Positions 21,248 through 32,502 of a stretch of DNA of 64,000 nt are shown here, piece by piece. The stretch's first letter is position 1. Each line of letters opens with the position of its first letter. The notes under the pieces were generated by a model that worked only from the letters and a program-made list of their open reading frames with translations, was not told the DNA's origin and searched no databases. Source of the DNA: Molossus alvarezi (Eukaryota > Chordata > Mammalia > Chiroptera > Molossidae); the NCBI GenBank assembly GCA_037176705.1, contig CM073895.1:992001-1056000 (forward strand). The letters are read 5' to 3'. The translations under genes were made by a program, and so were the position numbers.

Positions 21248-21352
21248 TCGTTGGCCCGCAGCTCGGCCCTGAGCCTCGACTCCAGCTCCCTCTCGCTCTC
21301 CAGCTCGGTGCACAGGTGTCTGGCCGCGGCCCGGAGGCGGCCCACAGCAGCC
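21248..21352 (-). CDS. CFAP74: CFAP74 coding exon 5 (coiled coil)
   Basis: 105 nt (1 + 34 codons + 2 nt), residues about 126-160. Acceptor CTGCACGCTCAG, donor AACGA|GTGAGT. It reads AAVGRLRAAARHLCTELESE and then RELESRLRAELRANE, heptad-rich helix. CTELESE is a conserved-looking CFAP74 motif. Confidence 0.87.
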
Positions 21353-22129
21353 CTGAGCGTGCAGCGACAGCAGGAAAGGACAGCAGAGACGTGTGTCAGA
21401 GCTGGGTCAGCAGGGCCAGCCCCTGCCGGCCTCCAGGCCACACGCCCCAGGACCCCACTCAGGCTCAGCAGTGCCTTCACCTGGCCTGTCGTTTCCTCTA
21501 GAGAACCCCCAGGCACCCCATGGCCTCCCATGCTTTTCCAGGATGAGCAGCAGCTCCCCCAGTGTGGGACCCGGAGGACCCAGCACCCTCAAGAGGGATC
21601 GACCGGAAGCGGTTGAGGGGTCACAAGGCACCGAGACCCATGTGGGCTGTGAGCTCAGTGTACCCCCTCCCTCCTGGAGCTGCAGCTCCTGGGGTACCGC
21701 ACCTGTCAGCACCCCGCTCTGACCTCAGACAGAACCGCCTGTGGGGATGCGGGGCCGGGCAGGGCGGGGGTGGGGCGGGGTGGGCAGCACAGAGAGAGGC
21801 ATGGCCCCCAAGATCCTCACTGTGATCTCCTCACCTGGGCAAAGCCGGTCCTGAGGGTCGACCCCGGCCCCTCCCTGCACCGCCCAGGACACCAGCCCCT
21901 CACCCTGGGTGGCTCCTGGGGGCTCAACACTCTCACCACCCAGGACGCTTTTTCCAGTCCCTGCGCAGCAGCGGCCTTTGGGAGCCCTCCCCGGGCCACC
22001 TGCCCAAAGTGACCACCCCTCGGCCTCCTGGCCACCAGCTTCTTGTCCTTGGGACCACCTGAAGCTTGGGGTCCACTCTGGATTGTGTCCTCGAGTGGGA
22101 GGCCTGTGTGCCCAGAGCCCAGGACCTAC
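21353..22129 (-). other. CFAP74 intron between exons 4 and 5
   Basis: GC-rich intron; nothing recognised. Confidence 0.6.
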
Positions 22130-22228
22130 GTGTGGTGGGCCTCGCTCTCCGCAGCCACCTCGGCCGCCACGCTCTCCTGCTGCTTGACGATGAGGTCCAT
22201 CCTCTGGCGGCAAGCGCGCAGCTCCCCT
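22130..22228 (-). CDS. CFAP74: CFAP74 coding exon 4 (coiled coil)
   Basis: 99 nt (1 + 32 codons + 2 nt), residues about 93-125. Acceptor GCTTCTGCTCTCAG, donor CACAC|GTAGGT. It reads GELRACRQRMDLIVKQQESV and then AAEVAAESEAHH, a helical segment with Gln/Glu bias. Confidence 0.86.
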
Positions 22229-22637
22229 CTGAGAGCAGAAGCCAGAATCTGGATGCGGGGTCTGAAATGCAGCCAGCCCTCTGCCCCCCGCCCCGGGCAG
22301 CTCCGCCTGCGCCCAGCCCTGGGGCTGTGGGCACATCATCTTGCCCAGGGTTTCTCGGACAGCCAGCGCTGTGCAGGGGCTCGTTCCTCTGCTCTCTGAA
22401 CACTCTCCCCGGGGGCCACCTGTGTGACCTACGCCCAATGGGGGTGACCGAGAACAAGCACAACAACGAGCTCAGACGCAGAAAGGGCCCCTGGGGAGGC
22501 CTGGGGGCACAGAGGGCACAGGCCTGACTCATGGGCGCCTCGACCTCAGACCCTCAGGGCAGCGAGACCACGGGGTGGAGCTCTGCTCCTAGTGCTGCTC
22601 TGGGTGTGCCTGCGCCACCACTGAATCAACAGGAAGG

Positions 22638-22855
22638 GCCCGGATGTTGTGCTCAGTGGCTGAGGTCGACCCTGCACCAAGAGGTCACTGGTTCGATTCC
22701 CGGTCAGGGCACATGCCCAAGTTGAGGGCCAAATCCCCAGTGGGGGGCACGCTGGAGGCGGCCAGTCAATGTTCTCTCTCATCGACGTTTCTATCGCTCT
22801 TTCCCTCTCTTCCTCTCTCTCTGAAGATTAATAAAAAAAAAAAAATTAAAAAAGA
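22638..22855 (+). mobile_element. Ves-like SINE, type B
   Basis: Forward copy, slightly degenerate head, tail rich in A. It lies immediately before the 64-bp tandem array. Confidence 0.88.
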
Positions 22856-22900
22856 AGAAAAACACAACAGAAAACTTGAGCAAGGCTCTGAAGGCCTGGG

Positions 22901-23418
22901 CCACGAGACTTGCCGCGCGAGGCTGGGGGGGACCCTGGTTTGCTTAGGGGGGCGAGTACTGGGGCCACGAGACTTGCCGCGCGAGGCTGGGGGGGACCCT
23001 GGTTTGCTTAGGGGCGGCGTGTACTGGGGCCACGAGACTTGCCGCGCGAGGCTGGGGGGGACCCTGGTTTGCTTAGGGGCGGCGTGTACTGGGGCCACGA
23101 GACTTGCCGCGCGAGGCTGGGGGGGACCCTGGTTTGCTTAGGGGCGGCGTGTACTGGGGCCACGAGACTTGCCGTGCGAGGCTGGGGGGGACCCTGGTTT
23201 GCTTAGGGGCGGCGTGTACTGGGGCCACGAGACTTGCCGTGCGAGGCTGGGGGGACCCTGTTTGCTTAGTGGGGCGAGTACTGGGGCCACAAGACTTGCC
23301 GTGCGAGGCTGGGGGGGACCCTGTTTGCTTAGGGGGGCGAGTACTGGGGCCATGAGACTTGCCGCGTGAGGCTGGGGGGGACCCTGGTTTGCTTAGGGGT
23401 GGCGTGTACTGGGGCCAC
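22901..23418. repeat. VNTR: eight units of 62-65 bp
   Basis: Each unit begins CCACGAGACTTGCCGYG, runs through GAGGCTGGGGGGGACCCTG, and ends with GTACTGGGG. Units start at about 22,901, 22,965, 23,030, 23,095, 23,160, 23,225, 23,287 and 23,349. Neighbouring units differ by only a few bases, which indicates recent expansion or homogenisation. It is in a CFAP74 intron. Confidence 0.95.
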
Positions 23419-23798
23419 GCAGAACTTGGTACTTCAGGAGACAGAGAAGGGCTCGGGAGGAGAGTTCTGTGATGCCTGCGGTTTGCTTTCGGATAACTCG
23501 GTGAGAAACATCGTAGGCATGACACACAGAGACCAAGGCTCGCAGGCTGACAGAGGCCTGGTGGCACTCGGGTGACGGCTGTGTGACTGCTTCCACCTTC
23601 TCTGTGTGTCTGAGATGCTCCTTCACAGACATTCGGGGAGCACGCAGTGGGTGTCACTGCTGATCAGGCAGGACGGTGGCCGGGCCGCAGGGCGGCTGAG
23701 CCCAGCAGGACCCCCGAGGGCAGGCATGGGCACCGCGGCCCGGAGGCCGGAGGAGGCCGGTCCCTGGCCTGACCGCCGCTCGCCCCGACCCCGCACAC

Positions 23799-23924
23799 CT
23801 GGTTTTCTGAATGAAGAGATCTTTGTCCTTGTGCAGCTTCTCCAGGCGGCTCAGCTCCTGGCGCAGGCGGGAAGCCTGCGTCCTGTCCTGCACGGCAGCA
23901 CCGGCCTTCTGCTGTCTCTCTGGG
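23799..23924 (-). CDS. CFAP74: CFAP74 coding exon 3 (start of coiled coil)
   Basis: 126 nt (1 + 41 codons + 2 nt), residues about 51-92. Acceptor TTTCTGCGTTCAG, donor ACCAG|GTGTGC. It reads PERQQKAGAAVQ, then DRTQASRLRQELSRLEKL and HKDKDLFIQKTR. The 'DRTQA..LRQ.L..L.K.....LFIQK' pattern is, from memory, a strongly conserved CFAP74 region. Confidence 0.88.
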
Positions 23925-24023
23925 CTGAACGCAGAAAGGGCACCAGCTGCCGCTGTGCGGCCAGCACGCCCCGCCTGGCTGCTCCCCGTGCCGGCCCCTG
24001 TGCCAGCTGCCCGCACGAGTTAC

Positions 24024-24108
24024 CTGCGGCCCCCCGAGGCCACCTGGCTCTCAGCTTCGGGGGGAGGAGAATCGAAGCTGAACTCTGGGTCCTCCAGCTC
24101 ATCTTGTT
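24024..24108 (-). CDS. CFAP74: CFAP74 coding exon 2 (acidic N-terminus)
   Basis: 85 nt (2 + 27 codons + 2 nt), residues about 23-50. Acceptor CCCCCCATTTCCAG, donor CGCAG|GTAACT. It contains DELEDPEF, which also occurs about 25 residues from the start of human CFAP74 as I recall it. A Pro/Glu-rich run follows. There is no ATG in frame. Confidence 0.87.
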
Positions 24109-24227
24109 CTGGAAATGGGGGGAGAGTTCAGACAACAGAAAAGCAGATCTAGGCATTCGAGACTGAAGCTCCAGGACGACTCGTAACAAGCGCAGACTTG
24201 GACAAAAGTGGTGATGGTGTCCCAGAG

Positions 24228-24832
24228 CAAGGGTTCTCAAAGCGTGGTCCAAGGAACCCTGGGGGTTCCCTAAAACTCTTACAGAGGGTCTGCAGAGTCA
24301 GACATTTTCACAGTGACACTAAACGCTATTTGTCTTTTCCACTCTCGTTTCACGAGTGTACAGCGGAGTTCCCGAGGCCACCCCGCCACCTTCTGTTCAA
24401 CCAGACTCTGCTGCTCCAGGTCCATTATTGCTATTTTAAGTGAAGAAGTGAATATAATATTTTCAGCTTTTTTTTTTTTTTTTAATCCTCACTCGAGGAT
24501 ATTTTTCCATTTATCTTCAGATAGAGTGGGAAGGAGGGAGGGAGAGAGAAAAACATTGATGTGAGAGAGACACATCAATTGGTTGCATCTCGCACGACCC
24601 TGACGAGGGCCAGGGACCAAACCCCAACCGAGATACGAGCCCTTGACCGGAGTCGAACCCGCGACTCTGGTCTGCAGGCCAATGCTCTAACTGCTGAGCC
24701 CAACCGGCCTGGGCGGGTTTCTAACCCCGTAAATATCGGAAGTTAGCCGACGTGAACGTGAGCTCTCCGGGCTGCCGTCAGTGACTAAGACAGAAGGTTC
24801 TCTGATGAGAGCCGTTTGAGAATCCCTGAGGG
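24228..24832. mobile_element. hAT-like DNA transposon remnant
   Basis: The left end CAAGGGTTCTCAAAGCGTGG and the right end TTTGAGAATCCCTG are inverted matches (CAGGGRTTCTCAAA), as in Charlie-type mammalian elements. The interior resembles such an element by eye. A type A SINE splits it at 24,468. I could not see a clean 8-bp target duplication. Confidence 0.6.
24468..24714 (-). mobile_element. Ves-like SINE, type A
   Basis: Inverted copy with a poly-T tail, inserted in the hAT-like remnant. Confidence 0.9.
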
Positions 24833-24941
24833 CACAGCCACAGACGCCGCAAAGCGTGGAGAGGCCTCCGCTCCATAACTTCCCAGGAGACCGTGGAAGG
24901 GACGCTGAAAAGCAGCGGTGAAGGTCACAGCACGGGAGCGA

Positions 24942-25166
24942 GGCCCTGGCCGGTGTGGCCCCAGGGTTAGAGCGTTGGCCCACAGACCGAGGCTCCATTT
25001 CCAGTCAGGATCACAGACCTGGGTTGCAGGTTTGATCCCCGGCCCCTGTCATGGTCGTGCAGGAGGCAACCAATCCATGTTTCTCTCCCTCTCTCCCTCC
25101 CTCCCCTCAACTCTGTCTGAAATCAAGGGGAAAATACCCTCGGGTGAGGAATAGCAAGCAAACAAA
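24942..25166 (+). mobile_element. Ves-like SINE, type A variant
   Basis: Forward copy, head GCCCTGGCCGGTGTGGCC, tail GAGGAATAGCAAGCAAACAA. Confidence 0.88.
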
Positions 25167-25479
25167 AGAACAGGAGAGAGACGCAGTGGTGAGAGGGGGC
25201 AGCTCGCTCTCCGCTCTCCGAGGTGGACAGTGCAGGATGAGTGGACGGGTCAGCACAGCACAGTGCTGAGTGCTGGGCGCGGGAGGTGGACCAGGAAACC
25301 ATGTTCTTCCCACGGCCAGCAGTAGCGCCGATGAGGCTCAGCTGAGAAAAACTCCACACCATCAGAAAAAAAATCTAAAAATCTCCAGAAAAAAAAAACC
25401 CACAGAAAATGAGGTGGCACTCAAAATATGGGGATGAAAATGGCATTTGATTTCTCAGTAAACAGGCTGGAAATTTTTA

Positions 25480-25724
25480 TTCATTTTTATTTTTTATCCT
25501 CACCCGAGGACATTTTTCGATATTTTGTTCAGATAGAGTGGGAGGGAGAGAGAGAGAGAGAAACATCGACGTGAAAGGGACACGTCGAGTGGTCGCCACC
25601 CACACGACCCAACCAGGGCCGGGGACAAACTGCCACCGAGGTACGCGCCCTTAGCGGGAACCGAACCCGGGTCTCTCCGGACCGCAGGCCGACACTCTAA
25701 CCGCTGAGCCAAACCGGCCAGGGC
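25480..25724 (-). mobile_element. Ves-like SINE, type A
   Basis: Inverted copy with a perfect 16-bp target-site duplication AGGCTGGAAATTTTTA. Confidence 0.93.
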
Positions 25725-25807
25725 CAGGCTGGAAATTTTTAAAAATCTGTGGCCTGCCCGGCCGGTGTGGCTCCGTAACTGGGCTGCTGTGACGAGACCT
25801 CACTCAC

Positions 25808-25874
25808 CATCCTCCTCGTGCAGGGGGCTGTCCAAATGCTCCAACTCGGGGGACGGACTAGCACTTGCTTCCAT
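25808..25874 (-). CDS. CFAP74: CFAP74 coding exon 1 (start codon)
   Basis: The exon runs 25,891-25,808 after acceptor TTTCTTGCAG; coding begins at the ATG on 25,874-25,872 and ends at GATG|GTGAGT (22 codons + 1 nt). The ATG context is good (G at -3 and G at +4). It encodes MEASASPSPELEHLDSPLHE, acidic. The start is chosen because it puts 24 residues before DELEDPEF, matching the distance I recall for the human protein. The exon's first 17 nt are 5' UTR. Confidence 0.78.
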
Positions 25875-25951
25875 CTCAGAGGCAGGAGCAGCTGCAAGAA
25901 ATGTTACGAAATACAGATGAACAAGATCTTAGATTAAAAAAATAACAACAG

Positions 25952-26010
25952 AGCCCGGTCAGTGTGGCTCCGCGGTGGAGCGCCGACCCATGCACCAAGA
26001 GGTCGCTGGG
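25952..26010 (+). mobile_element. Ves-like SINE head fragment, type B
   Basis: Only the tRNA-like head is present (GAGCCCGGTCAGTGTGGCTC to CACCAAGAGGTCGCTGG). Confidence 0.75.
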
Positions 26011-26144
26011 CCCTGACAAAAGGAACCGACAAGCCCTGGACGAGGAAGCACATCTGCAGCCTGTGTCTGACAGGGCTGGCATCCCGATGAGAGAGAGAGT
26101 TCCTAAACATCGGCCAGGCCCAAGTCCCGCCACCAGGGGCAAGC

Positions 26145-26147
26145 CTT

Positions 26148-26190
<43 letters not shown>

Positions 26191-26440
26191 TTTTCTAAAT
26201 TTTTTTTATCCTCACCCGAGGACATTTTTTCCATTTTTTGTTCAGACAGAGTGGGAGGGAGAGAGTGGAAGAGAGGGAAACATCGACGTGAAAGGGACAC
26301 ATCGAGTGGCTGCCACCCACACGACCGACCAGGGCCGGGGACAAACTGCAACCGAGGTACATGCCCTTAGCGGGAACCGATCCCGGGTCTCTCTGGACCG
26401 CAGGCCGACGCTCCAACCGCTGAGCCAAACCGGCCAGGGC
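26145..26440 (-). mobile_element. Ves-like SINE, type A, with (TTTA)n tail
   Basis: Inverted copy whose tail has grown to about 11 TTTA units (26,147-26,191). GGGGCAAGCC is duplicated at the ends. Confidence 0.92.
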
Positions 26441-26608
26441 GGGGCAAGCCATTTAGAGCAGACACTGGAGGAAGACTTGCGGATGGCCAGGGTCCATGGT
26501 GCTGCACTGTTGGCAGCCGTCAGGGAAACGCAAGTTAAGCCACAGGGGATGCCCAGGGGATGGCGCACAAGCTTATCAGACCGCCAGAGATGAAAATATG
26601 GATAGCGT

Positions 26609-26842
26609 GCCCTGGCTGGTGTGGTTAGAGCGACGGCCTGCATACGAAGGGTCGAGGGTTCGATTCCCAGTCATGGGTACGTACCTGGGTTGCAGGTTCG
26701 ATCCCCGGCCCAGTTGGGGCGCCTGTGGGAGGCAAACAATCATGTGTCTCTCACACACTGATATTTCTCTCTCCCTCCCTCCCACTTTCTCTAAAAGCCA
26801 ATGAAAAAAATAGCCTCAGGTGAGGATTAACAGCAACAACAA
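26609..26842 (+). mobile_element. Ves-like SINE, type A variant
   Basis: Forward copy with head GCCCTGGCTGGTGTGG and tail GAGGATTAACAGCAACAACA. Confidence 0.88.
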
Positions 26843-27149
26843 ATGCCGGATAACACTAACCGTGGGCAAGGGCACGGAGGGACTGCAGGCGTGTGATGCA
26901 CTCGGGGCACCCGGGTGGCTCTGGTCGACACATGCCAACCATGCACCCAGCAGCCCCCGGGCGCCATGCCCGCTTACAGAGGTTCGCAGAAGCCCGGTGC
27001 AGGGGTGTCCACAGAACCTTCTTGGTAACAGCCCTGAAGCTTACTAATAACAAACTTCCCTACAGTGGAGACTGCTCACTGACGGAAAATGAGATCTGAT
27101 GCACGCTGCACACGGGCCTCAGAAATGTGCTAATGAAGGAAGTCAGACC

Positions 27150-27365
27150 CAAACAAGTACATAGGAACCCAGCTTCAGGCAGGGGCCAGGGATGACAGGA
27201 ATCAGGCTGGGATTCTGGGTCAGAGGCGGGGACAGGGACTGGGACAGTGCAGACGCTCCCTGTCTCATTTGGGGTGGTGGTTATACAGGTGCGTGCAATT
27301 GTCAAAACTCATCCGAAACAACGTTTCGGAGGTGGCGCATTCCAGCGTGCGATCTCCAGAACACA
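27150..27365 (+). mobile_element. Possible old LINE-1 3' end
   Basis: GGTGGTTATACAGGTGCGTG followed by GTCAAAACTCATCCG matches the usual wording of old L1 3' ends. Judged by eye only. Confidence 0.4.
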
Positions 27366-28321
27366 CACGCACAGTCGCAGTTCAGAACCAGTTCTTATGG
27401 AGCCTCGGAACATTCCTTACACCTGGTTACACCCTGGGGTGCTGGGAGCCACCCTGTGCAGAACTTGGTAGGGAATGTTAACATTAAACGTTGATGTTTT
27501 GTACCAGATGCTAAAATTGCTGACGAGTTTGTTTCTCATTGCTTGATTTAGCGACCGCTTCAGGATAAATCTTTGAAAAAGATTTTCAAAGCCCAGTAAT
27601 GTCTCCCAGATAAACCATGAATAAATCGATGCCAGTAATTATTTTTTTAAAATGCTACAGAGAAACAAATGTGCGTTCGAGTCCCAAGAGGCAGGATTCG
27701 AAGGAACCTTGTAAAACACCAACAGGGTCCCTTCCCCGTGAAGAGCCTGCGGCTGCAGGGCGTGAGCGGCAGGGCTTACGGAGGGTTGTGGGGGGCTGCC
27801 GCTGCTCCGCTCCGTGCTGGGGAGCTCCAGGTGCTCGTCAGTAGTTTGTTTGGTCGACACCCAGCGGCTGACAAGCGGATCAGAGGTGGAACCTGACATG
27901 CACAGTCCCATTTACACCGATGATGCTGAACTGCACACACTCTTAACGTCCGGTTAAGAGGGCAGTCCCGGGCCGGCGGCCTCTGACCCTCTACGTCCTC
28001 ACTAAACAGCAGTGGAGGGACCAGTTACTTCCAGATGTGACCAGACGAAGGCAGGCAAGTGGGAGGAGAAACGGTTTCCACCGAAGAGCAGCTGAGAGGA
28101 AGGACGAGAGGGTGCTGCCACCCGGGGGTGCCACCTGAGCCCCAGAACCCTGATGCATCACACGCCCTGTGTCACCTCAAGAACGGTGCCTCTAAAGTGG
28201 GGTGAAGTGGGGTGAAAACAGAGATTTGCTGAACGTGCTCAGGAGAAGCAGCTGGAGTTCCCACTTTGGCGATGTGTCTGGCCAGCTGCCAACCACCACA
28301 CTGAAAATGCTGGAGAGAAAT

Positions 28322-28519
28322 TTTTAAAAATATAATTTTATTGACTTTTTTTTTTAAGAGAGAAGAAGGAGAGGGAGAGAGAAACATTCATCAGCTGCCT
28401 CCTGCACGCCCCCTCCTGGGTATCAAGCCCACAACCTGGGCATGTGCCCTGGCCAGGAATGGAACTGGTAACTTCTTGGTGCACAGGACGACGCTCAACC
28501 AACTGAGCCACGCTGGCCA
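28322..28519 (-). mobile_element. Ves-like SINE, type B
   Basis: Inverted copy with near-perfect duplicated flanks AATGCTGGAGAGAA and AATGCTGGATAGAA. Confidence 0.9.
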
Positions 28520-28586
28520 ATGCTGGATAGAACTGTAATTGAATCATCTTAAAAACCTTGAAGAATTGACAAAAAAATAAAAAATT

Positions 28587-28840
28587 GCCCTGGCCAGTTT
28601 AACTCAATGGTTTGAGCATCGGCCCGCGGACCAGAAGAGTCCCGGGTTCGGTTCCCGCTAAGGGCACGTACCTCGGTTGCGGTTTGTCCCTGGCCCCAAC
28701 GGGACCGTGTGGGTGGCAGCAGTCGATATGTCTCTCTGACATTGACGTTCCTCTCTCTCTCTTCCTCCCTCTCTCCCTCCCGCTCTATACAAAGATAAAT
28801 GCAAAAATGTCATCAGGTGAGGATAAAGACAAAAAATAAG
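28587..28840 (+). mobile_element. Ves-like SINE, type A
   Basis: Forward copy with head GCCCTGGCCAGTTTAACTC and tail GAGGATAAAGAC. Confidence 0.9.
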
Positions 28841-29592
28841 AAAATAAGAAATTATCAGGTCAAAATCTAAGTGAAGGTCATTCTTTAAATGACCAAGCTA
28901 AAAAAAAGGCATCTTCCCAAACTGGATTTAAAAAAAACAATATCAAAACATCTAACTCTGCTACTTCGAAAGAGACGTCTAAAGACAAGCCCGGGGAAGC
29001 ATTGCGTTTTCGGTCAGGAAGAGATGCGCTGTGTAGAAACTGATTAGGAAGCTGGGGGAGTTACCTGGAAACAGACCAAATGCTTCAGGCAAAAGGCAGC
29101 ACCAGCATAAGGGGATTCCACCACAGCCAGACGCCCAGTTCACCAGGAAGACAGAGCCCTTCCAAGTCCAGGTGTGTTCCGTAACAGCCACAAGGCAATA
29201 AGGCAAAGGTGACGGAACAGGAAAGTGCGTCAAAATTTTTCAAAGTTGGAGGAAAAGCTAGAGAACTTGACCACACCTCTCTCAGAGGAAAGAGCCATCG
29301 ATGACATACATTCAAACAGTGTCACGGACAACTGAACCCTGCAGACGCACACACAGCAACCACTCTAGACTCCCGAGCGCTCCCTTAAGGCACCCAGACA
29401 ACACTTCCCAAAGCTCTTCACCCACCAAGCAGGCCTCGTAAGGTCAGAGGGCCCAAACGACACAAGCTGGTTCTCTGACCATAAGTGGTCAGCCCAAATC
29501 AACGACAGAGAGAGGGTTACAATGCACGTGATTTGGGGAGAATAGGACACGTACTTCTGAATAACCTGCAGGTCGGAGAAAAGATCATATGG

Positions 29593-29786
29593 CGCCCTGG
29601 CCCGGGTGGGTCCATTGGTTGGCGCGTCATCCTGGGCACCGAAAGATAGTGGGTTCAATTCCCAGTCTGTGCCTACGGTGGTGGGGAGAAGGGGGCAACC
29701 GGTCGATGTTTCTCTCTCTTTCTCTCTCCCTTCCCCTCTCTCTCAAAATCAATGAGAACACGTCATAGGGTGAGGATTTTAAAAAA
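29593..29786 (+). mobile_element. Ves-like SINE, type B-like
   Basis: Forward copy with divergent head GCCCTGGCCCGGGTGGGTCC and tail AAAATCAATGAGAACACG. Confidence 0.85.
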
Positions 29787-30635
29787 TCACACGGAATCAT
29801 AAAATGCCTGAACTGAACTGCACAGGAAACACTATCTGAGGCTGAGCACTGCTGAAGGGCACAGGGCAAACTGTAACCCTAAGTGCATACATTCGGAAAG
29901 AAGACAGCTGAAAACTGACGTGATGAACATCCACTGCAACAAGTTAACAGACACTGCAAACGAAACTGAAAGAAAGAGAAGGAAGAAAAACTAAAAAGAC
30001 TGGAGATTAGTGCAACAAAAACAAACACGTGACAGAAGGGGTCCTCCAAGACAACAGTGTGTGCTTTTAAAAGGTTTATGAGATTGACAAATCTTTAAAG
30101 AAACCGATCACTAAAAAGAGAAGGAACAAAAGACCCCATGGCAGAACAAAGGGGCCTAAAAAAAATGCCCCAAACAACTTTATGCCAATACATTTGAAAA
30201 GTTAGACAGCATACGAATTATTAGAAAAATATTACTGGCCACAGTTGTTTCAAGAAAAAAAGTAGAAAACTTGAAAAGTCCCATAAGCATAAAAGAAATG
30301 TCATCGACCGTCAAACACACCCCCACAGAGCGAACTGTAGGCTCAGAGGCTTCCCCATCAAGGTCCAAGAAGCGCACGAGGTACAAACGGTCTAATTTCA
30401 CACACACGCTCCAGGAAGAATCACAAGGGCCACTCCCAGGCTATTTCACGGGGCTCACATGACTTGGTTACCAAAGCCCGAGAATGAAAAGAGAGAGGGA
30501 ACTGTAGCCCAGCCTCACTCACGAGCAGATACAAAAATCCGATGTGAGGAATGACCAGCCCAAGTCCGGCGACACAGAAACAGGACAATTAATCGTGACC
30601 AAGGTAGGTTTATTTAGCATTAGAAATCAACTTTG

Positions 30636-30886
30636 GCCCTGGCTGGCTTGGCTCAGCGGTTAGAGCGTCGGCCTGTGGTCTAGAGAGACCCAGGTTCGGT
30701 TCCCGCTAAGGGCATGTACCTCAGTTGCAGTTTGTCCCCGGCCCTGGTTGGGTCGTGTGGGTGGCAGCCACTCGATGTGTCTCTTTCATGTCGATGTTTC
30801 CCTCTCTCTCTCCCTCCCTCCCACTCTATCTGAACAAAAAACGGAAAAATGTCCTCCGGTGAGGATAAAAAAAAAAAAAAAAAAAA
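30636..30886 (+). mobile_element. Ves-like SINE, type A, in L1
   Basis: Forward copy with a perfect 14-bp target-site duplication AGAAATCAACTTTG, inserted in the old L1 block. A clean insertion with a long A tail, so probably young. Confidence 0.94.
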
Positions 30887-32502
30887 AGAAATCAACTTTG
30901 TTCACCACATTAACAGACCAAAGGAAGAGAGTTACAGGATCAACTCGACAAATGTAGAAAAGTGTTGATAATCCCACTTACACCTTTTACAAGACGCATC
31001 GAACTCACAGTGGTCGTGGACTCCTTTCACGAGATAAAGGCTGTATCCACAGGAAACGTAAACCGTCCGCAGGCAACATCACACCTAATCACACACATCA
31101 AGATCTTTCCCGTCGCGACTGAGAACAAACGACGGGGTTCGTAAAGCCGCTCACGAGGCACCAGGTCTCCCAGCCAGAGAGATGAAAGGCGAAAGGTGTG
31201 CAGGGGAAAACCGTCCTTACCCCCAGATACCATGACGGTGTAGGCAGAAATGCGAATGTACAGATTGATTCAAATTATTGAGGCAATGTAATAACGTTGC
31301 TGGGTATAAATTCAATAATAAGAATCAATTATATTTCTATTTATCAGAACAGACACTGAAAAGATTGGGAAAAGCCACCCTTTCCAGTGACATCAGTAAG
31401 AACGAAGTGGTTGGGGACACGCAGAGCAAAAGCTGTGCGGGATGTTAAATGAGGAAACCCACTGGCTGACGCCAAGGAGACCTAAATAACAGCAAACGGA
31501 ACAAATGACCCAGTTTCTTCAGCAAATGAATGTGATGGCGGAAGGTAAGGGGGCTGTTTTAAGTCAAAAGGGCCGTAGGAGACAAGCTGACCGCATGCCA
31601 TGTGGGGATCTGGTTTGGACCCAGATTCACGTAAGCAGCTGTAAAAGACATTATCGAGCAGATGTGGGAAAATGCACACAAAGGGGCATTAGTAGGAGCC
31701 TGAGTGGGAGGAGGGCACCCCATGGAGGGCGTCCAAGCAGGGTGGGGTGGGTGCCCACTATGAGAGCCACCCAGCCCAAGCCTGGGAGGGATGACGGTTA
31801 CAAAGTATCTCCAAACAGAATGTGTGTTAATTACAAAGGGAAAAAGGTAACTTCCCCAGGGAGACACCTGCAGACACCACTTGAATCAAGTGATTAAAGC
31901 CCAAGTCATCGATAACGTGACAAACGGACACTGTGAGCCACCTGGTGGGAGGACATGAGCAGAAAGTGGGCATGTGGCATGGCTTCTGTGACTTTCCTGC
32001 CAAAGATGCATAACGGGCATCCAATCAGGAGGGGGCATCAGAGACACCCACGTGCAGGGAGGGGCTTTCCACCAAGTCACTGGCCTGTAACCTCCGAAGG
32101 CGTCAAGGTCAAGGAACAGCTGAGGACTGCTCTGGACCGAAGAGGACAAAGACAAGGCGAGGCCCACTCAGTGCGGTGCTGGTCCCAGGCTGGACCCTCT
32201 GGCCTTCCTGACTTTACGGGACGGGCGGGCAGAACGTGCCTGATGAGCAGAGATGTAGGGACATGTCCGTGTAACACTCCTGCCCTGGACAGTCAGGCTG
32301 TGGTTATGTTGGAGAACATCCTTGGGTGCAGGGAACAGTCTCTCCGAGCGTCTGGGGGTGACAGAGTGCCAGGCAGGCAATTTCTCAAGTGCTTCCGGAA
32401 AAGACATGTTTTTGGGGTGCTGAACTTGCAAGTGTTATGTAATTGAGGGATTGTTTCAAGAATTAAAAAATAAAGAGAGAGAGAGAGAGAGAGAAAGTGT
32501 CC

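Larger units (their letters stand above)
22229..23798 (-). other. CFAP74 intron between exons 3 and 4
   Basis: Contains one SINE and the VNTR. The remaining parts (22,229-22,637 and 23,419-23,798) show no exon. Confidence 0.6.
24109..25807 (-). other. CFAP74 intron between exons 1 and 2
   Basis: Holds the hAT-like remnant and three SINEs (listed). A 20-bp SINE-head fragment sits at about 25,754-25,773. Confidence 0.6.
28845..31520 (+). mobile_element. Old LINE-1 ORF2-derived block
   Basis: A-rich sequence whose word order follows L1 ORF2: 29,930-30,130 (A-rich stretch ending CACTAAAAAGAGAAGGAAC), 30,180-30,420, 30,540-30,960 (ACCACATTAACAGACCAAAGG) and 31,280-31,400 (ATTTCTATTTATCAGAACAG). 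All frames are broken. Two Ves SINEs inserted later. By-eye assignment. Confidence 0.6.

Noticed and set aside
22901..23418. Regular repeats that might suggest a CRISPR-like array
   Set aside because: Units are directly adjacent with no unique spacers, in a eukaryotic intron; it is a VNTR.
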